Source: Sphingomonas jinjuensis
GTDB taxonomy: Bacteria > Pseudomonadota > Alphaproteobacteria > Sphingomonadales > Sphingomonadaceae
Direction of reading: 5' to 3'
DNA: 64,000 nt
Assembly (NCBI RefSeq): GCF_014197105.1
Contig: NZ_JACIEV010000007.1
Coordinates: forward strand, 124,001 to 188,000
Shown here: positions 1 through 8,060 of the stretch, one piece after another
Layout of the letters: every line of letters starts with the position of its first letter
Position numbering within the stretch: the first letter of the stretch is position 1
Notes under the pieces: generated by a model
Told to the model about the DNA's origin: nothing
What the model saw: the letters and a program-made list of their open reading frames with translations, nothing else
Database searches by the model: none
Made by a program: the position numbers and the translations under genes

Positions 1-96
1 GCCGCCGTCGCCGATTGACGCGGCGACGTGCTGGGCGAGGACGAGTAGAGCGGCGAGGGCCCGGAGCCATTGGATCGACACGATGCGCGTTGCCAC
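1..96 (-). CDS. Acyltransferase family 3 protein, N-terminal fragment
   Basis: The reverse strand reads out of the window with an open N-terminus containing SIQWLRALAALLVLAQHVAA. This is the first membrane segment and conserved histidine typical of membrane acyltransferase-3 (OafA/NodX-like) proteins, which O-acylate surface sugars. Two GTG starts are possible, at 96 (giving MATRI before SIQW) or at 81. I chose 96 because a purine-rich stretch precedes it. Only about 32 codons are present, so substrate and full domain content cannot be judged. It lies just downstream of priA on the same strand. Confidence 0.6.
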   Translation of the reverse strand, partial: MATRIVSIQWLRALAALLVLAQHVAASIGDGG

Positions 97-151
97 GTCC
101 CGATCCGTGGCACGACAGGCGTTAAGGCTGCGTTGGCGGGCCGAACCGGGG

Positions 152-2320
152 TTACAGGAAGCTGTAGGGGTCGACGTCGACGATGACGCGTACCTTTTGC
201 GGCCACTCGAGCGCGCCCAGCCAGCCGCGGATCACGTCCTGCACGTCGAGTGCGCGGCGGGCATGAACGAGCAGGCGGAAGCGGTGACGGCCGCGGAGCA
301 TCGCGAGCGGCGCCGGCGCGGGGCCGTAAACCGACATGCCCTCCACCTCCGGCGCGGCGCGCCCGATCAGGCGGGCGACCTCGTGGGCGGCGGCCTGGTC
401 CTCAGAACTGACGACGATCGCGGCATAGCGGCCGAAGGGCGGGGCGCCGGCGTCACGGCGTGCCTCGGTCTCCGCCTCGTAGAAGGCATCGGCGTCGCCG
501 GTTATCAGCGCCTGCATCACCCGCGCCTTGGGGCTGTGCGTCTGAATGAAGACGTGGCCGGGCTTTTCGCCGCGACCCGCGCGACCCGATACTTGGCGGA
601 TCTGCTGGAAGGTGCGCTCGGCGGCGCGCAGGTCGCCGCCCTCGAGGCCCAGATCGGCATCGACCACGCCGACCAAGGTGAGATTGGGGAAGTGATAGCC
701 CTTGGTCACCAGCTGGGTGCCGACGACGATGTCGATATCGCCCGCCTCCATCCGCGCGACGAACTCGGCGGCCTTGGCGGGGGACCAGATGGTGTCCGAT
801 GTCACCACCGCGGTCTTCGCATCGGGAAATAGCGCCGCGACCTCATCGGCGATGCGCTCGACGCCGGGGCCGCAGGCGACGAGGCTGTCCTCCTCCTTGC
901 ATTCCGGGCAGGCGCGCGGGATCGGCTCGATATGGCCGCAATGATGGCAGGCGAGGCGGCGGGTCAGGCGATGCTCGACCATCCACGCGGTGCAATTGGG
1001 GCATTGGAAGCGGTGGCCGCAGTGGCGGCACAGCGTCAGCGGCGCATAGCCGCGGCGGTTGAGGAACAGCAGCGACTGCTCGCCCTTCGCCAGCGTCTCC
1101 TCCAGCGCGGCGACCAGCTTGGGCGCGAGCCAGCGGCCGCGTTCGGGCGGTTCGGCGATGAGGTCGATGGGCTCGATCGTCGGCAGCTCGGCGGCACCGT
1201 AGCGGCCGGGCAGCTTGAGTTCGGCGTAGCGGCCGAGTTCGACCTGCTGGCGCGTCTCGATCGCGGGGGTCGCGGAGGCGAGGATGACCGGACACTGCTC
1301 GAACAGCCCGCGCATCACCGCGACGTCGCGGGCGTGATAGTGGACGCCCTCCTCTTGCTTGAAGCTGGTCTCGTGCGCCTCGTCGACGACGATCAGGCCG
1401 AGGTTTTTGTAGGGGAGGAACAGCGCGGAGCGAGCGCCGACAGTGACCATCGCGTCGCCGCAGGCGATCTGGCGCCAGGCGCGGCGGCGCTGCGACGAGC
1501 GCAGACCCGAGTGCCACGGCACCGGCTCGCAGCCGAAGCGGTCGTGGAAGCGCTTCAGGAACGGCTCGGTCAGCGCGATCTCGGGCAGCAGGACGACGCT
1601 CTGGCGACCGGCGCGGATCGCGGCGGCGATGGCCTCGAAATAGACCTCGGTCTTGCCCGAGCCGGTGACCCCGTCGAGCAATGTCGGCTGGAAGGCATGG
1701 GCGTCGACGCCGGCCACCAGCACATCGGCGGCCTCGCGCTGCTGCGCCGACAGGACGGGCGGTCCGAAGCCGGGATCGGGGACGGGGAAGGCGGTGTCGA
1801 TATCGACCTCGACCGGCTCGATCGCGCCCGCCTTCACCAGCCCGCGAAGGACGGCATCGGAGACGTCGGCGATCGTCGCCAGCTCGCGGATCAGGCCCTG
1901 GCGGTCGGTGATGCGCTCGAGCGCCTGGGCGCGCTGCGGCGTCAGGCGAGGCGGCACCTCGCCGGTGGGGCGGTACTCGGTGATGGTGCGCGCGCCCTCC
2001 AGCGCCGAGGTGGAGGCGAGAGCCATGCGCACCACCGAAGCGGGCGGCGCGAGGTAATAGTCGGCGGTCCATTCGACCAGGCGGCGCAAGGGCGCACCCA
2101 AAGGCGGCACGTCGGCGACGGCGAGGATGTTGCGCAGCCGGTTGTCGCCGACCTCCGCGTCGGAGGGCAGGCGATCGGCCTCCCACGCGACGCCGATCAG
2201 CTGGCGCGGGCCGAGCGGCACGACGACGATAGAGCCGGGCTCGACGTGCATCCCGGCGGGGACGCGATAGTCGAGCGGGCCGAGCGCGGCATTGAGGACG
2301 AGGACGCGGACGCGTTGCAT
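152..2320 (-). CDS. priA: Primosomal protein N' (replication restart helicase PriA)
   Basis: The product is a 722-residue superfamily 2 DNA helicase that rebuilds replication forks at stalled or recombined sites and loads the primosome. The N-terminal 3'-end-binding domain begins MQRVRVLVLNAALGPLDY. The Walker A motif GVTGSGKT lies at about residues 217-224 and the DEAH box at 313-316. All eight zinc ligands (C431, C434, C440, C443, C458, C461, C471, C474) are present as paired CxxC motifs. Length is normal for the family. The ATG start fits the conserved N-terminus. The gene stands alone, with a palindromic repeat upstream. Confidence 0.97.
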   Translation of the reverse strand: MQRVRVLVLNAALGPLDYRVPAGMHVEPGSIVVVPLGPRQLIGVAWEADRLPSDAEVGDNRLRNILAVADVPPLGAPLRRLVEWTADYYLAPPASVVRMALASTSALEGARTITEYRPTGEVPPRLTPQRAQALERITDRQGLIRELATIADVSDAVLRGLVKAGAIEPVEVDIDTAFPVPDPGFGPPVLSAQQREAADVLVAGVDAHAFQPTLLDGVTGSGKTEVYFEAIAAAIRAGRQSVVLLPEIALTEPFLKRFHDRFGCEPVPWHSGLRSSQRRRAWRQIACGDAMVTVGARSALFLPYKNLGLIVVDEAHETSFKQEEGVHYHARDVAVMRGLFEQCPVILASATPAIETRQQVELGRYAELKLPGRYGAAELPTIEPIDLIAEPPERGRWLAPKLVAALEETLAKGEQSLLFLNRRGYAPLTLCRHCGHRFQCPNCTAWMVEHRLTRRLACHHCGHIEPIPRACPECKEEDSLVACGPGVERIADEVAALFPDAKTAVVTSDTIWSPAKAAEFVARMEAGDIDIVVGTQLVTKGYHFPNLTLVGVVDADLGLEGGDLRAAERTFQQIRQVSGRAGRGEKPGHVFIQTHSPKARVMQALITGDADAFYEAETEARRDAGAPPFGRYAAIVVSSEDQAAAHEVARLIGRAAPEVEGMSVYGPAPAPLAMLRGRHRFRLLVHARRALDVQDVIRGWLGALEWPQKVRVIVDVDPYSFL

Positions 2321-2377
2321 GCACGCGCCATATGGGGGTTTTGCGAGTCGGGGTGAAGCCGGTCACCCAATCTCACG

Positions 2378-2473
2378 TCGTCATTCCCGCGAAGGCGGGA
2401 ATCCATACTGGCTGACCGCACCAGAATCACTGCCGTCCGCGACTATGGATCCCCGCCTTCGCGGGGATGACGA
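2378..2473. repeat. Type A palindromic intergenic repeat
   Basis: Two inverted arms of about 30 bp, TCATTCCCGCGAAGGCGGGA at the left and its near complement (GCCTTCGCGGGGATGACGA end) at the right, enclose about 36 bp. Each arm is itself a small hairpin. Related copies lie at 30522-30618 and 58763-58860. It separates the priA start from the 3' end of the GGDEF gene. Confidence 0.85.
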
Positions 2474-2477
2474 AGCT

Positions 2478-3902
2478 TCATGCCGCCCGACGCTGCCCGA
2501 TCCGGCCGCGCTTGGCGTCGTAGAGACGCATGTCGGCGCGGCGAAGGAAGTCGCGGATCGCCTCGTCGCCGGCGAAATTGGCGACGCCGACGCTGCCGCC
2601 ACATAGGACCGGCAGGCCTTCGACGATCAGCGTCACGCGCAGCCATGCCTGAAGCCGCTCGGCAAAGCCGCCGAGATCGGAGACCAGGCGCGGATCCTCG
2701 ACGATCACCGCGAACTCGTCGCCGCCGAGGCGGCCAGCGGTACAGCCGTCGAGCCAATCGGCACTCAGTCGCTCGGCGATCGCGCGCAGGGCGTCGTCTC
2801 CGACATTATGGCCGAAGGTGTCGTTGATCTGCTTGAACCCGTCGAGATCGATGATCGCGAGCGCGAGTGGCGTACCCGTGTCGCGCGCGGTGATCATCGC
2901 GGTTTCGAGCGCGGCATCGAACGCGGCGCGGTTGTTGATGCCGGTGAGGAAGTCGGTGTCGGCGGAGCGGCGAAGCTGCTCCTTCAGCCGGTGGGCGGCG
3001 GTGATGTCCTGGAACACGCCGATCACCGCGTCCGGGCGGCCATCGGCATCGAACTCCACCTCGCCCTGCGATCGGACGCGGCGCAGCGAGCCGCGCGCGG
3101 TGATGAAGTCGGTTTCGAAGTCGAACGCCTCGCCGGTCGCGATGGTATGGGCGAGCTTGGCTGCCACCATCTCGCGCGCGGCGGGCGGATAGAAGTCGAG
3201 CGCGCCGTCGAGCGTCGGGAACTGGCCGATGGGCAGGCCGTGGATCTGGAACACCTGATCGGACCATGTGAGGTCGCTGTCGGCGAGGCGCAGGCGCCAC
3301 GATCCGATCATCGCCAGCCGCTCGGCCTGTTCGAAGATCCGCGTCTGGCGTTCGAGCGCGATCGCCTGTCGCTCGCTTTCCGCCGCCATCTCGATGGCAG
3401 CGATGGCGGTGGCGCGGGCTGCCAGCAGCGCTTCGGCAAGGGTGCCGAGGTGATGAAGCGCGGCGCGGCCTTCGACCGACAGCGAGCGCGGCGCCGTATC
3501 GGTCACGCAGATCGCGCCGATGGCGTGGAGATCGCCATGCTCGTCACGGCTGCGGATCGGCGTGCCGGCGTAGAAGCGCAGGCCGCCGGCGACGAGGTGG
3601 CCATCGGCGAAGCGGGGGTCGGCGGCGGCATCCTCGATCACCATCGGGCCGGATTGGCGGATGGTATGATCGCAGAAGGCGCCGTCGCGCGGCAGCTGCG
3701 CGGGCAGATCGCCGGACGCCGCCTTGATCCACAGCCGTTCGCGATCGATCAGCGTGATGGCCGCCGGGCAATGCAGCATGTCCGCGGCGAGCGCCACCAG
3801 CGCGTCGAACTCGCGCTCGGGCGCGGTGTCGAGTAGGTCGAGGGCGTGCAGGGCGGCAAGGCGGCGCGCCTCGGCGGTAGCGGACAATGATTGTGGCTCC
3901 AT
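2478..3902 (-). CDS. GAF-PAS-GGDEF diguanylate cyclase
   Basis: The 474-residue soluble protein is predicted to make cyclic di-GMP from two GTP. An N-terminal GAF domain spans roughly residues 20-165 (DTAPEREFDALVALAADML start), a PAS/PAC domain roughly 190-300 (TWSDQVFQIHG, then VFQDITAAHR), and a GGDEF domain 310-470. The catalytic signature is RLGGDEF with GGDEF at about 393-397. The substrate-binding region FLTGINNRAAFD is intact. The position where an RxxD inhibitory site normally lies holds LDGC, so product inhibition through that site is not expected. There is no EAL domain. The start codon lies only 31 bp from the divergent xerC start. Confidence 0.93.
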   Translation of the reverse strand: MEPQSLSATAEARRLAALHALDLLDTAPEREFDALVALAADMLHCPAAITLIDRERLWIKAASGDLPAQLPRDGAFCDHTIRQSGPMVIEDAAADPRFADGHLVAGGLRFYAGTPIRSRDEHGDLHAIGAICVTDTAPRSLSVEGRAALHHLGTLAEALLAARATAIAAIEMAAESERQAIALERQTRIFEQAERLAMIGSWRLRLADSDLTWSDQVFQIHGLPIGQFPTLDGALDFYPPAAREMVAAKLAHTIATGEAFDFETDFITARGSLRRVRSQGEVEFDADGRPDAVIGVFQDITAAHRLKEQLRRSADTDFLTGINNRAAFDAALETAMITARDTGTPLALAIIDLDGFKQINDTFGHNVGDDALRAIAERLSADWLDGCTAGRLGGDEFAVIVEDPRLVSDLGGFAERLQAWLRVTLIVEGLPVLCGGSVGVANFAGDEAIRDFLRRADMRLYDAKRGRIGQRRAA

Positions 3903-3933
3903 ATGAAACGGTTAGACCCATTTTGGTTAAGCC

Positions 3934-4857
3934 ATGATTGACCAGCGCGATCGATTGCGACCAGCCGGTGCGGCACTGCCGCTGGCGGCGGAATGGGCCG
4001 CCCATCTGGCGCGCGACCGGCGCCGTTCGGAGCATACGGTGCGGGCCTATCGGGCCGGGGCGGAGCGGCTGATCGATTTTCTCGGACGTCACTGGGGCGG
4101 GGCGGTTGATCGGGCGGCGCTGCGGGCCATCGGCGTCGCGGATCTTCGCGCATTCCTGGCCGAGCGGCGGGGCGAGGGGTTGGGCAACGCGTCGGCCGCG
4201 CGCGAGCTGTCGGCGATCCGCGGATTTCTGGCATGGGCCAATCCCGGGCACGGCGGCCCCCGGATCGCCGGGCCGCGGGTGAAGAAGGGCGTGCCCCGGC
4301 CGGTATCGCCCGACGAGGCGGTGGCGCTGGCCGAGGAGGTCGTCGAGGACGCGCGTGAGGAATGGATCGGCAAGCGCGACTGGGCGGTGCTGATGCTGCT
4401 CTATGGCGCAGGACTGCGCGTCGGTGAGGCGCTGGCGTTGACGGGCGCGATCCTGCCGCTGGGCGAGACGCTGAGCGTGACGGGGAAGCGGGCGAAGACG
4501 CGAATCGTGCCGCTGCTGCCGCAGGTGCGCGACGCGATCGAGGATTATGCCGTCGCCGTGCCTTTCGGCGTGTCGCGCGATACGATCCTGTTTCGCGGTG
4601 CCAAGGGCGGGCCGTTGTCGCCGGCCGTGGTTCGGCGGTCGGTGCGGGGCGCGCGCGGCCGCCTGGGGCTGGGCGAGCGGACGACGCCGCATGCGCTTCG
4701 GCACAGCTTTGCGACGCACCTGCTGGGGCGGGGCGCCGACCTGCGTGCGCTGCAGGAGTTGCTCGGCCATGCCAGCCTGAGCTCGACGCAGGTCTATACC
4801 GCGGTGGATGCCGCCCATCTGATGGACGTGTACCGGCACGCGCATCCGCGGGCTTAG
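3934..4857 (+). CDS. xerC: Tyrosine recombinase XerC
   Basis: The product is a 307-residue site-specific recombinase of the Xer family, which with XerD resolves chromosome dimers at dif. The N-terminal SAM-like core-binding domain (HTVRAYRAGAERLIDFLG) is followed by the catalytic domain. All catalytic residues can be placed: R162 (AGLRVGEALAL), K185, H253 and R256 (HALRHSFATH), H279 (LLGHASL) and nucleophile Y288. It is a stand-alone gene, with no phage genes around it. XerC rather than XerD is inferred from overall similarity. No clear Shine-Dalgarno sequence precedes the ATG. Confidence 0.9.
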   Translation: MIDQRDRLRPAGAALPLAAEWAAHLARDRRRSEHTVRAYRAGAERLIDFLGRHWGGAVDRAALRAIGVADLRAFLAERRGEGLGNASAARELSAIRGFLAWANPGHGGPRIAGPRVKKGVPRPVSPDEAVALAEEVVEDAREEWIGKRDWAVLMLLYGAGLRVGEALALTGAILPLGETLSVTGKRAKTRIVPLLPQVRDAIEDYAVAVPFGVSRDTILFRGAKGGPLSPAVVRRSVRGARGRLGLGERTTPHALRHSFATHLLGRGADLRALQELLGHASLSSTQVYTAVDAAHLMDVYRHAHPRA

Positions 4858-4860
4858 ACG

Positions 4861-5466
4861 CTAGCGCTGGGCGCGGGGCTTCCAGGTGGCGACGCGGTAG
4901 AGGTAGAAGCCGACCCCGGCGGCCATCAGACCTAACGCGATCGGGCCGACATAGCGGTCGAGCTGTTCGAAGTTGCGATCGAGGACGACGCCGGCGCCGG
5001 CGAGGATGGTGTTCCAGATCGCGCTGCCCCCGGCGGTCGCGAGAATGAAGCGCCAGTGCGCCATTCGGCCCATGCCGGCGGGCAGCGACACCAGGGTGCG
5101 GAAGGTCGGCATGAAGCGGAAGACGAACACCACCCACCAGCCGCGATGATGGAAGAAGTGGGTGATCTTCTCGATATCTTCCCATTCGAGCGTCAGCCAG
5201 CGACCGTATCGATCCACGAACGGCTTCAGGCCGTGGTAGCCGAAGCGGCGGCCGAGCCAGTACCAGGGATAGTTGCCGACGACGGTCCCGATCGTGCCGG
5301 CGACGACCAGCCAGACGAAGCTCATCTGCCCCCGCCCGACGGCCATGCCGCCGAGGCCCATGATGACCTCCGACGGGATCGGCGGGAAGACGTTCTCGAG
5401 CGCCATCAGGAAGGCGATGCCGAGATAGCCGCCGCGGGTGATCAGATCGAGGATAAAGTCGGTCAT
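4861..5466 (-). CDS. DedA family membrane protein
   Basis: The protein has about 201 residues with several hydrophobic segments and the DedA/SNARE-associated (VTT) signature: an early ENVFPPIPSE motif and a later FRFMPTFRTLVSLPAG motif. Members of this family act in the inner membrane, have been linked to undecaprenyl phosphate or phospholipid translocation, and support proton-motive force homeostasis. I chose the ATG at 5466 over an upstream GTG at 5481 that would add only MFSPH. The gene converges closely with xerC, the two stops lying within 4 bp. Confidence 0.9.
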   Translation of the reverse strand: MTDFILDLITRGGYLGIAFLMALENVFPPIPSEVIMGLGGMAVGRGQMSFVWLVVAGTIGTVVGNYPWYWLGRRFGYHGLKPFVDRYGRWLTLEWEDIEKITHFFHHRGWWVVFVFRFMPTFRTLVSLPAGMGRMAHWRFILATAGGSAIWNTILAGAGVVLDRNFEQLDRYVGPIALGLMAAGVGFYLYRVATWKPRAQR

Positions 5467-5502
5467 GTGGGGGGAGAACACGGGGGAGTGGGGATGGTTC
5501 AG

Positions 5503-5572
5503 GCTGCCCTCACCCTTCTCTCTCCCAACGGGAGAGGGAAAATGTCGCCGGAGGCGACGAGGGGTGAGGACG
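5503..5572. repeat. Type D inverted repeat (CTCACCCTTC...GGGTGAGG)
   Basis: The outer arms CTCACCCTTC and GAGGGGTGAGG enclose two inner hairpins, one from TCTCCCAACGGGAGA and one from TCGCCGGAGGCGA. Related copies are at 9266-9363, 16043-16139, 32551-32618 and 63706-63799. This copy fills the gap between the dedA start and the gshB stop. Confidence 0.8.
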
Positions 5573-5578
5573 GTCTGG

Positions 5579-6535
5579 CTAACCCCGTTCCGCCACGCGG
5601 CGTTCGATCGCGTCCCAGATCATGGCCGCGACGTCGGTGCCGTCGAAGCGCTCGATCGCGACGATGCCGGTCGGGCTGGTGACGTTGATTTCGGTCAGCC
5701 ATTCGCCGCCGATGACGTCGATGCCGACGAACAGCAGGCCGCGGCGTTTCAGCTCAGGGCCGAGGACGGCGCAGATTTCCCGTTCGCGCGCCGTCAGCTG
5801 CGTCTTCTCCGCCGATCCGCCGACCGCGAGGTTGCTGCGGATTTCGCCCTCGCCGGGCAGGCGGTTGATCGCACCCGCGACCTCGCCATCGACCAGGACG
5901 ATTCGTTTGTCGCCCTTCGCCACCGCGGGGAGGAACGCCTGGACCATGTGCGGCTCGCGCCACATCTGGTTGAAGACCTCGAACAGGGCCGACAGGTTCG
6001 CAGCATCCGATTCGACCTTAAAGATCGCCTTGCCGCCGTTGCCGTGGAGCGGCTTGACGACGATTGCGCCATGCTCGGCCAGGAAGCGGCGCGCCTCGTC
6101 GACGCTGCGGGTGACGAGCGTCGGCGGCATGAACTGCGGATAGTCGAGGACGAAGACCTTTTCCGGCGCGTTGCGGACGCTGGCGGGGTCGTTGACGACG
6201 AAGGTGCGGTCGGCGATCCGCTCGAGCACATGCGTCGCGGTGATGTAGCCGAGGTCGAAGGGCGGGTCCTGGCGCATCAGGACGACGTCGGCGTCGTCGC
6301 CGAGATCGAGGTCGACGGGATCGCCGAACGTGAAATGGTTGCCGACCTCGCGCCGCACGGTGACGGGATGCGCCTGCGCCCAGACGCGGCCCGCGGCATA
6401 GTTCAGCGCCTCCGGCCCGTAATGGTAGAGCCGGTGACCGCGTGTCTGCGCCGACAGCATCAGCGCGAAGCTGGAGTCGCCGGCGATGTTGATGGTCTCG
6501 ATCGGGTCCATCTGGACGGCGACGGTGAGTGACAT
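5579..6535 (-). CDS. gshB: Glutathione synthase
   Basis: The 318-residue ATP-grasp enzyme condenses gamma-glutamylcysteine with glycine to make glutathione in the cytoplasm. The N-terminal domain starts LTVAVQMDPIETINIAGDSS, and VLMRQDPPFDLGY is the family substrate-binding signature. ATP-grasp residues appear in VVKPLHGNGGKAIF and the metal-binding end in LTEINVTSPTGI. Length matches bacterial GshB (about 315). Placement next to yraN and rsmI on the same strand is typical of alphaproteobacteria. A type B repeat separates it from yraN. Confidence 0.97.
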   Translation of the reverse strand: MSLTVAVQMDPIETINIAGDSSFALMLSAQTRGHRLYHYGPEALNYAAGRVWAQAHPVTVRREVGNHFTFGDPVDLDLGDDADVVLMRQDPPFDLGYITATHVLERIADRTFVVNDPASVRNAPEKVFVLDYPQFMPPTLVTRSVDEARRFLAEHGAIVVKPLHGNGGKAIFKVESDAANLSALFEVFNQMWREPHMVQAFLPAVAKGDKRIVLVDGEVAGAINRLPGEGEIRSNLAVGGSAEKTQLTAREREICAVLGPELKRRGLLFVGIDVIGGEWLTEINVTSPTGIVAIERFDGTDVAAMIWDAIERRVAERG

Positions 6536-6547
6536 TGCGACCTACCT

Positions 6548-6622
6548 TCCGTTCGCCCTGAGACTGTCGACGGGCGTGTTCCGGGACGCGTGCTTCGACG
6601 AGCTCGGCACGAACGGGGGATT
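6548..6622. repeat. Type B inverted repeat (CCGTTCGCCCTGAG...TCGAC...ACGAACGG)
   Basis: The outer arms CCGTTCG and CGAACGG enclose CCTGAG-type and GACGAGCTCG-type inner sequences. It resembles the longer type B copies at 22892-23105 and 26640-26757. It sits between yraN and gshB. Confidence 0.6.
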
Positions 6623-6651
6623 AGGGGCCGTGGATCGGAAAGTCACCCGGA

Positions 6652-7029
6652 TCAGGGCATCCAGGCGTTTTCGATGTGGCGCGGGCGGGTGCCCGGCGCG
6701 AGCAGGATGACGTCGACGCGGATGTCGTCGCCGGGACCGGCATAGCGTTCCATCAGCACCTCCGCCGCGGCGGCGACGCGGGCGAGGCGGCGCTGGTCGA
6801 TCGCGAAGTCGAGTTCGGCGGCGGTGGCGCGGGTCTTGACCTCGACGAAGGCGATGAGGTTGCCGCGCCGGGCGACGAGATCGACCTCTCCCGCAGGCGT
6901 GCGAACGCGGCGATCGAGGATGTGCCAGCCCTTGAGCCGAAGCCACCAGCCGGCGAGCCGCTCGCCGCGGCGACCGGCGGACTCCGCGGCGCGGCGGTCA
7001 ATGGTGGTGGGACGGCGGGGAGAACGCAT
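6652..7029 (-). CDS. yraN: YraN family (UPF0102) endonuclease-fold protein
   Basis: The protein has about 125 residues and the restriction-endonuclease-like fold signature AGEVDLVARRGNLIAFVEVK, whose D/E-x-K residues resemble a nuclease active site. Its cellular role is not established; a link to DNA processing or uptake is inferred from the fold. I chose the ATG at 7029. A GTG at 7050 would add seven residues, and neither has an obvious ribosome binding site. The order rsmI-yraN-gshB is common in alphaproteobacteria. Confidence 0.88.
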   Translation of the reverse strand: MRSPRRPTTIDRRAAESAGRRGERLAGWWLRLKGWHILDRRVRTPAGEVDLVARRGNLIAFVEVKTRATAAELDFAIDQRRLARVAAAAEVLMERYAGPGDDIRVDVILLAPGTRPRHIENAWMP

Positions 7030-7130
7030 CAGTGCAGCTTGGGCGAGCACTGCCGGATCGGCAAGCTGGCGGCATCCGCTATTGTCGGTCCGACGATCGC
7101 TGATAGGCTGTTATCGGGGAGATGTTCACC

Positions 7131-7208
7131 ATGGTAATCTGGCTGTCGCTTGCCGTCGTTGCCTTCTGCTGCGTAGCGGCGGTCAAGGCCGCGAAGAGAA
7201 GGCGCTAA
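7131..7208 (+). CDS. Small single-pass membrane protein, 25 residues
   Basis: An ATG preceded by a good GGGGAG ribosome binding site about eight bases upstream opens a 25-codon frame. It encodes a hydrophobic segment (WLSLAVVAFCCVAAV) followed by a basic tail (KAAKRRR). This is the classic layout of a small inner-membrane protein with a cytoplasmic basic C-terminus. It lies alone on the plus strand between yraN and the rsmI stop, both of which are on the minus strand. No family was recognised. It may be a chance frame, but start signal, hydrophobicity and basic tail agree. Confidence 0.45.
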   Translation: MVIWLSLAVVAFCCVAAVKAAKRRR

Positions 7209-7211
7209 CGG

Positions 7212-8060
7212 TCACCCGTTGTCCTTCATTGCCAAGGCCCTGGCGTAGAGGGCCTTGCGGTCGAGGCCCAGTTTCTTGGCCACTTCGCCGGCGGCCTTGG
7301 CGGCGGGTAGGCGGGTGAGGGCTTCGGCGAGGGCGGCGTCGCCGTCTTCGAGGCTGGCAGGTGGCGCCTCGCCGGGCGGGGCGACGACGATGACGATCTC
7401 GCCCTTGGGCGGGGCGTCGGCATAGCGGGCGGCGAGGGCGGAGAGCGGCGCGGTGACCGCCTCTTCGAAGCGCTTGGTGATTTCGCGCGTCACCGCGGCA
7501 TCGCGATCGCCGAGGCCCTGCGCCAGCGCCGTGAGGCAGGCGGCGAGGCGGGGGCCGCTCTCGTAGAGGACGAGCGTGGCGCGGATATTCGCGACCTCGG
7601 CGATGGCGTCGGCGCGCGCCTTTTCCTTGGACGGCAGGAAACCGCAGAACAGGAAGCGGTCGGTCGGCAGGCCCGCCAGCGTCAGCGCGGCGATCGCGGC
7701 GCAGGGGCCGGGAATCGTCACCACCAGATGGCCGGCGGCGCGCGCGTCGCGGACGAGCTTGTAGCCGGGGTCGGAAATCAGCGGCGTGCCCGCGTCGCTG
7801 ACCAGCGCCACCGCCTCCGATCCCATGCGCGAGATCAAGGCAGGGCGCATGCCTTCGGCGTTATGGTCGTGATAGGGCAGCATCGGCCGCTTGGTGCCGA
7901 TGTGACGCAGCAGGCCGGCGGTGACGCGGCTGTCCTCCACCGCGATCACGTCGGCACGCGACAGGATATCGGCGGCGCGGGGCGATAGGTCACGAAGATT
8001 GCCGATCGGCGTCGCGACGATGTAGAGGCCGGGTTCAAGAACAGTCACGGGGAACGTCAT
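7212..8060 (-). CDS. rsmI: 16S rRNA (cytidine(1402)-2'-O)-methyltransferase RsmI
   Basis: The 282-residue SAM-dependent enzyme of the tetrapyrrole methylase fold 2'-O-methylates C1402 of 16S rRNA. The other C1402 methylase, RsmH, is in the dcw cluster of this window. Signatures are GLYIVATPIGNLRDLSPRA at the start, DAGTPLISDPG, and IPGPCAAIAALTLAGLPTD. The ATG at 8060 matches the family N-terminus. A longer frame upstream would add 54 low-complexity residues and run into lppC. The ATG overlaps the divergent lppC ATG within one CATG palindrome. Confidence 0.95.
   Translation of the reverse strand: MTFPVTVLEPGLYIVATPIGNLRDLSPRAADILSRADVIAVEDSRVTAGLLRHIGTKRPMLPYHDHNAEGMRPALISRMGSEAVALVSDAGTPLISDPGYKLVRDARAAGHLVVTIPGPCAAIAALTLAGLPTDRFLFCGFLPSKEKARADAIAEVANIRATLVLYESGPRLAACLTALAQGLGDRDAAVTREITKRFEEAVTAPLSALAARYADAPPKGEIVIVVAPPGEAPPASLEDGDAALAEALTRLPAAKAAGEVAKKLGLDRKALYARALAMKDNG

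Noticed and set aside
3903..3933. Possible CtrA box (TTAA-N7-TTAA) between the cyclase and xerC
   Set aside because: The half-sites present (GGTTAG and GGTTAA) have the wrong spacing and one is imperfect.
3934..4857. xerC as part of an integrative element
   Set aside because: No phage, transfer or attachment-site genes flank it; the catalytic pattern and context fit the housekeeping Xer recombinase.
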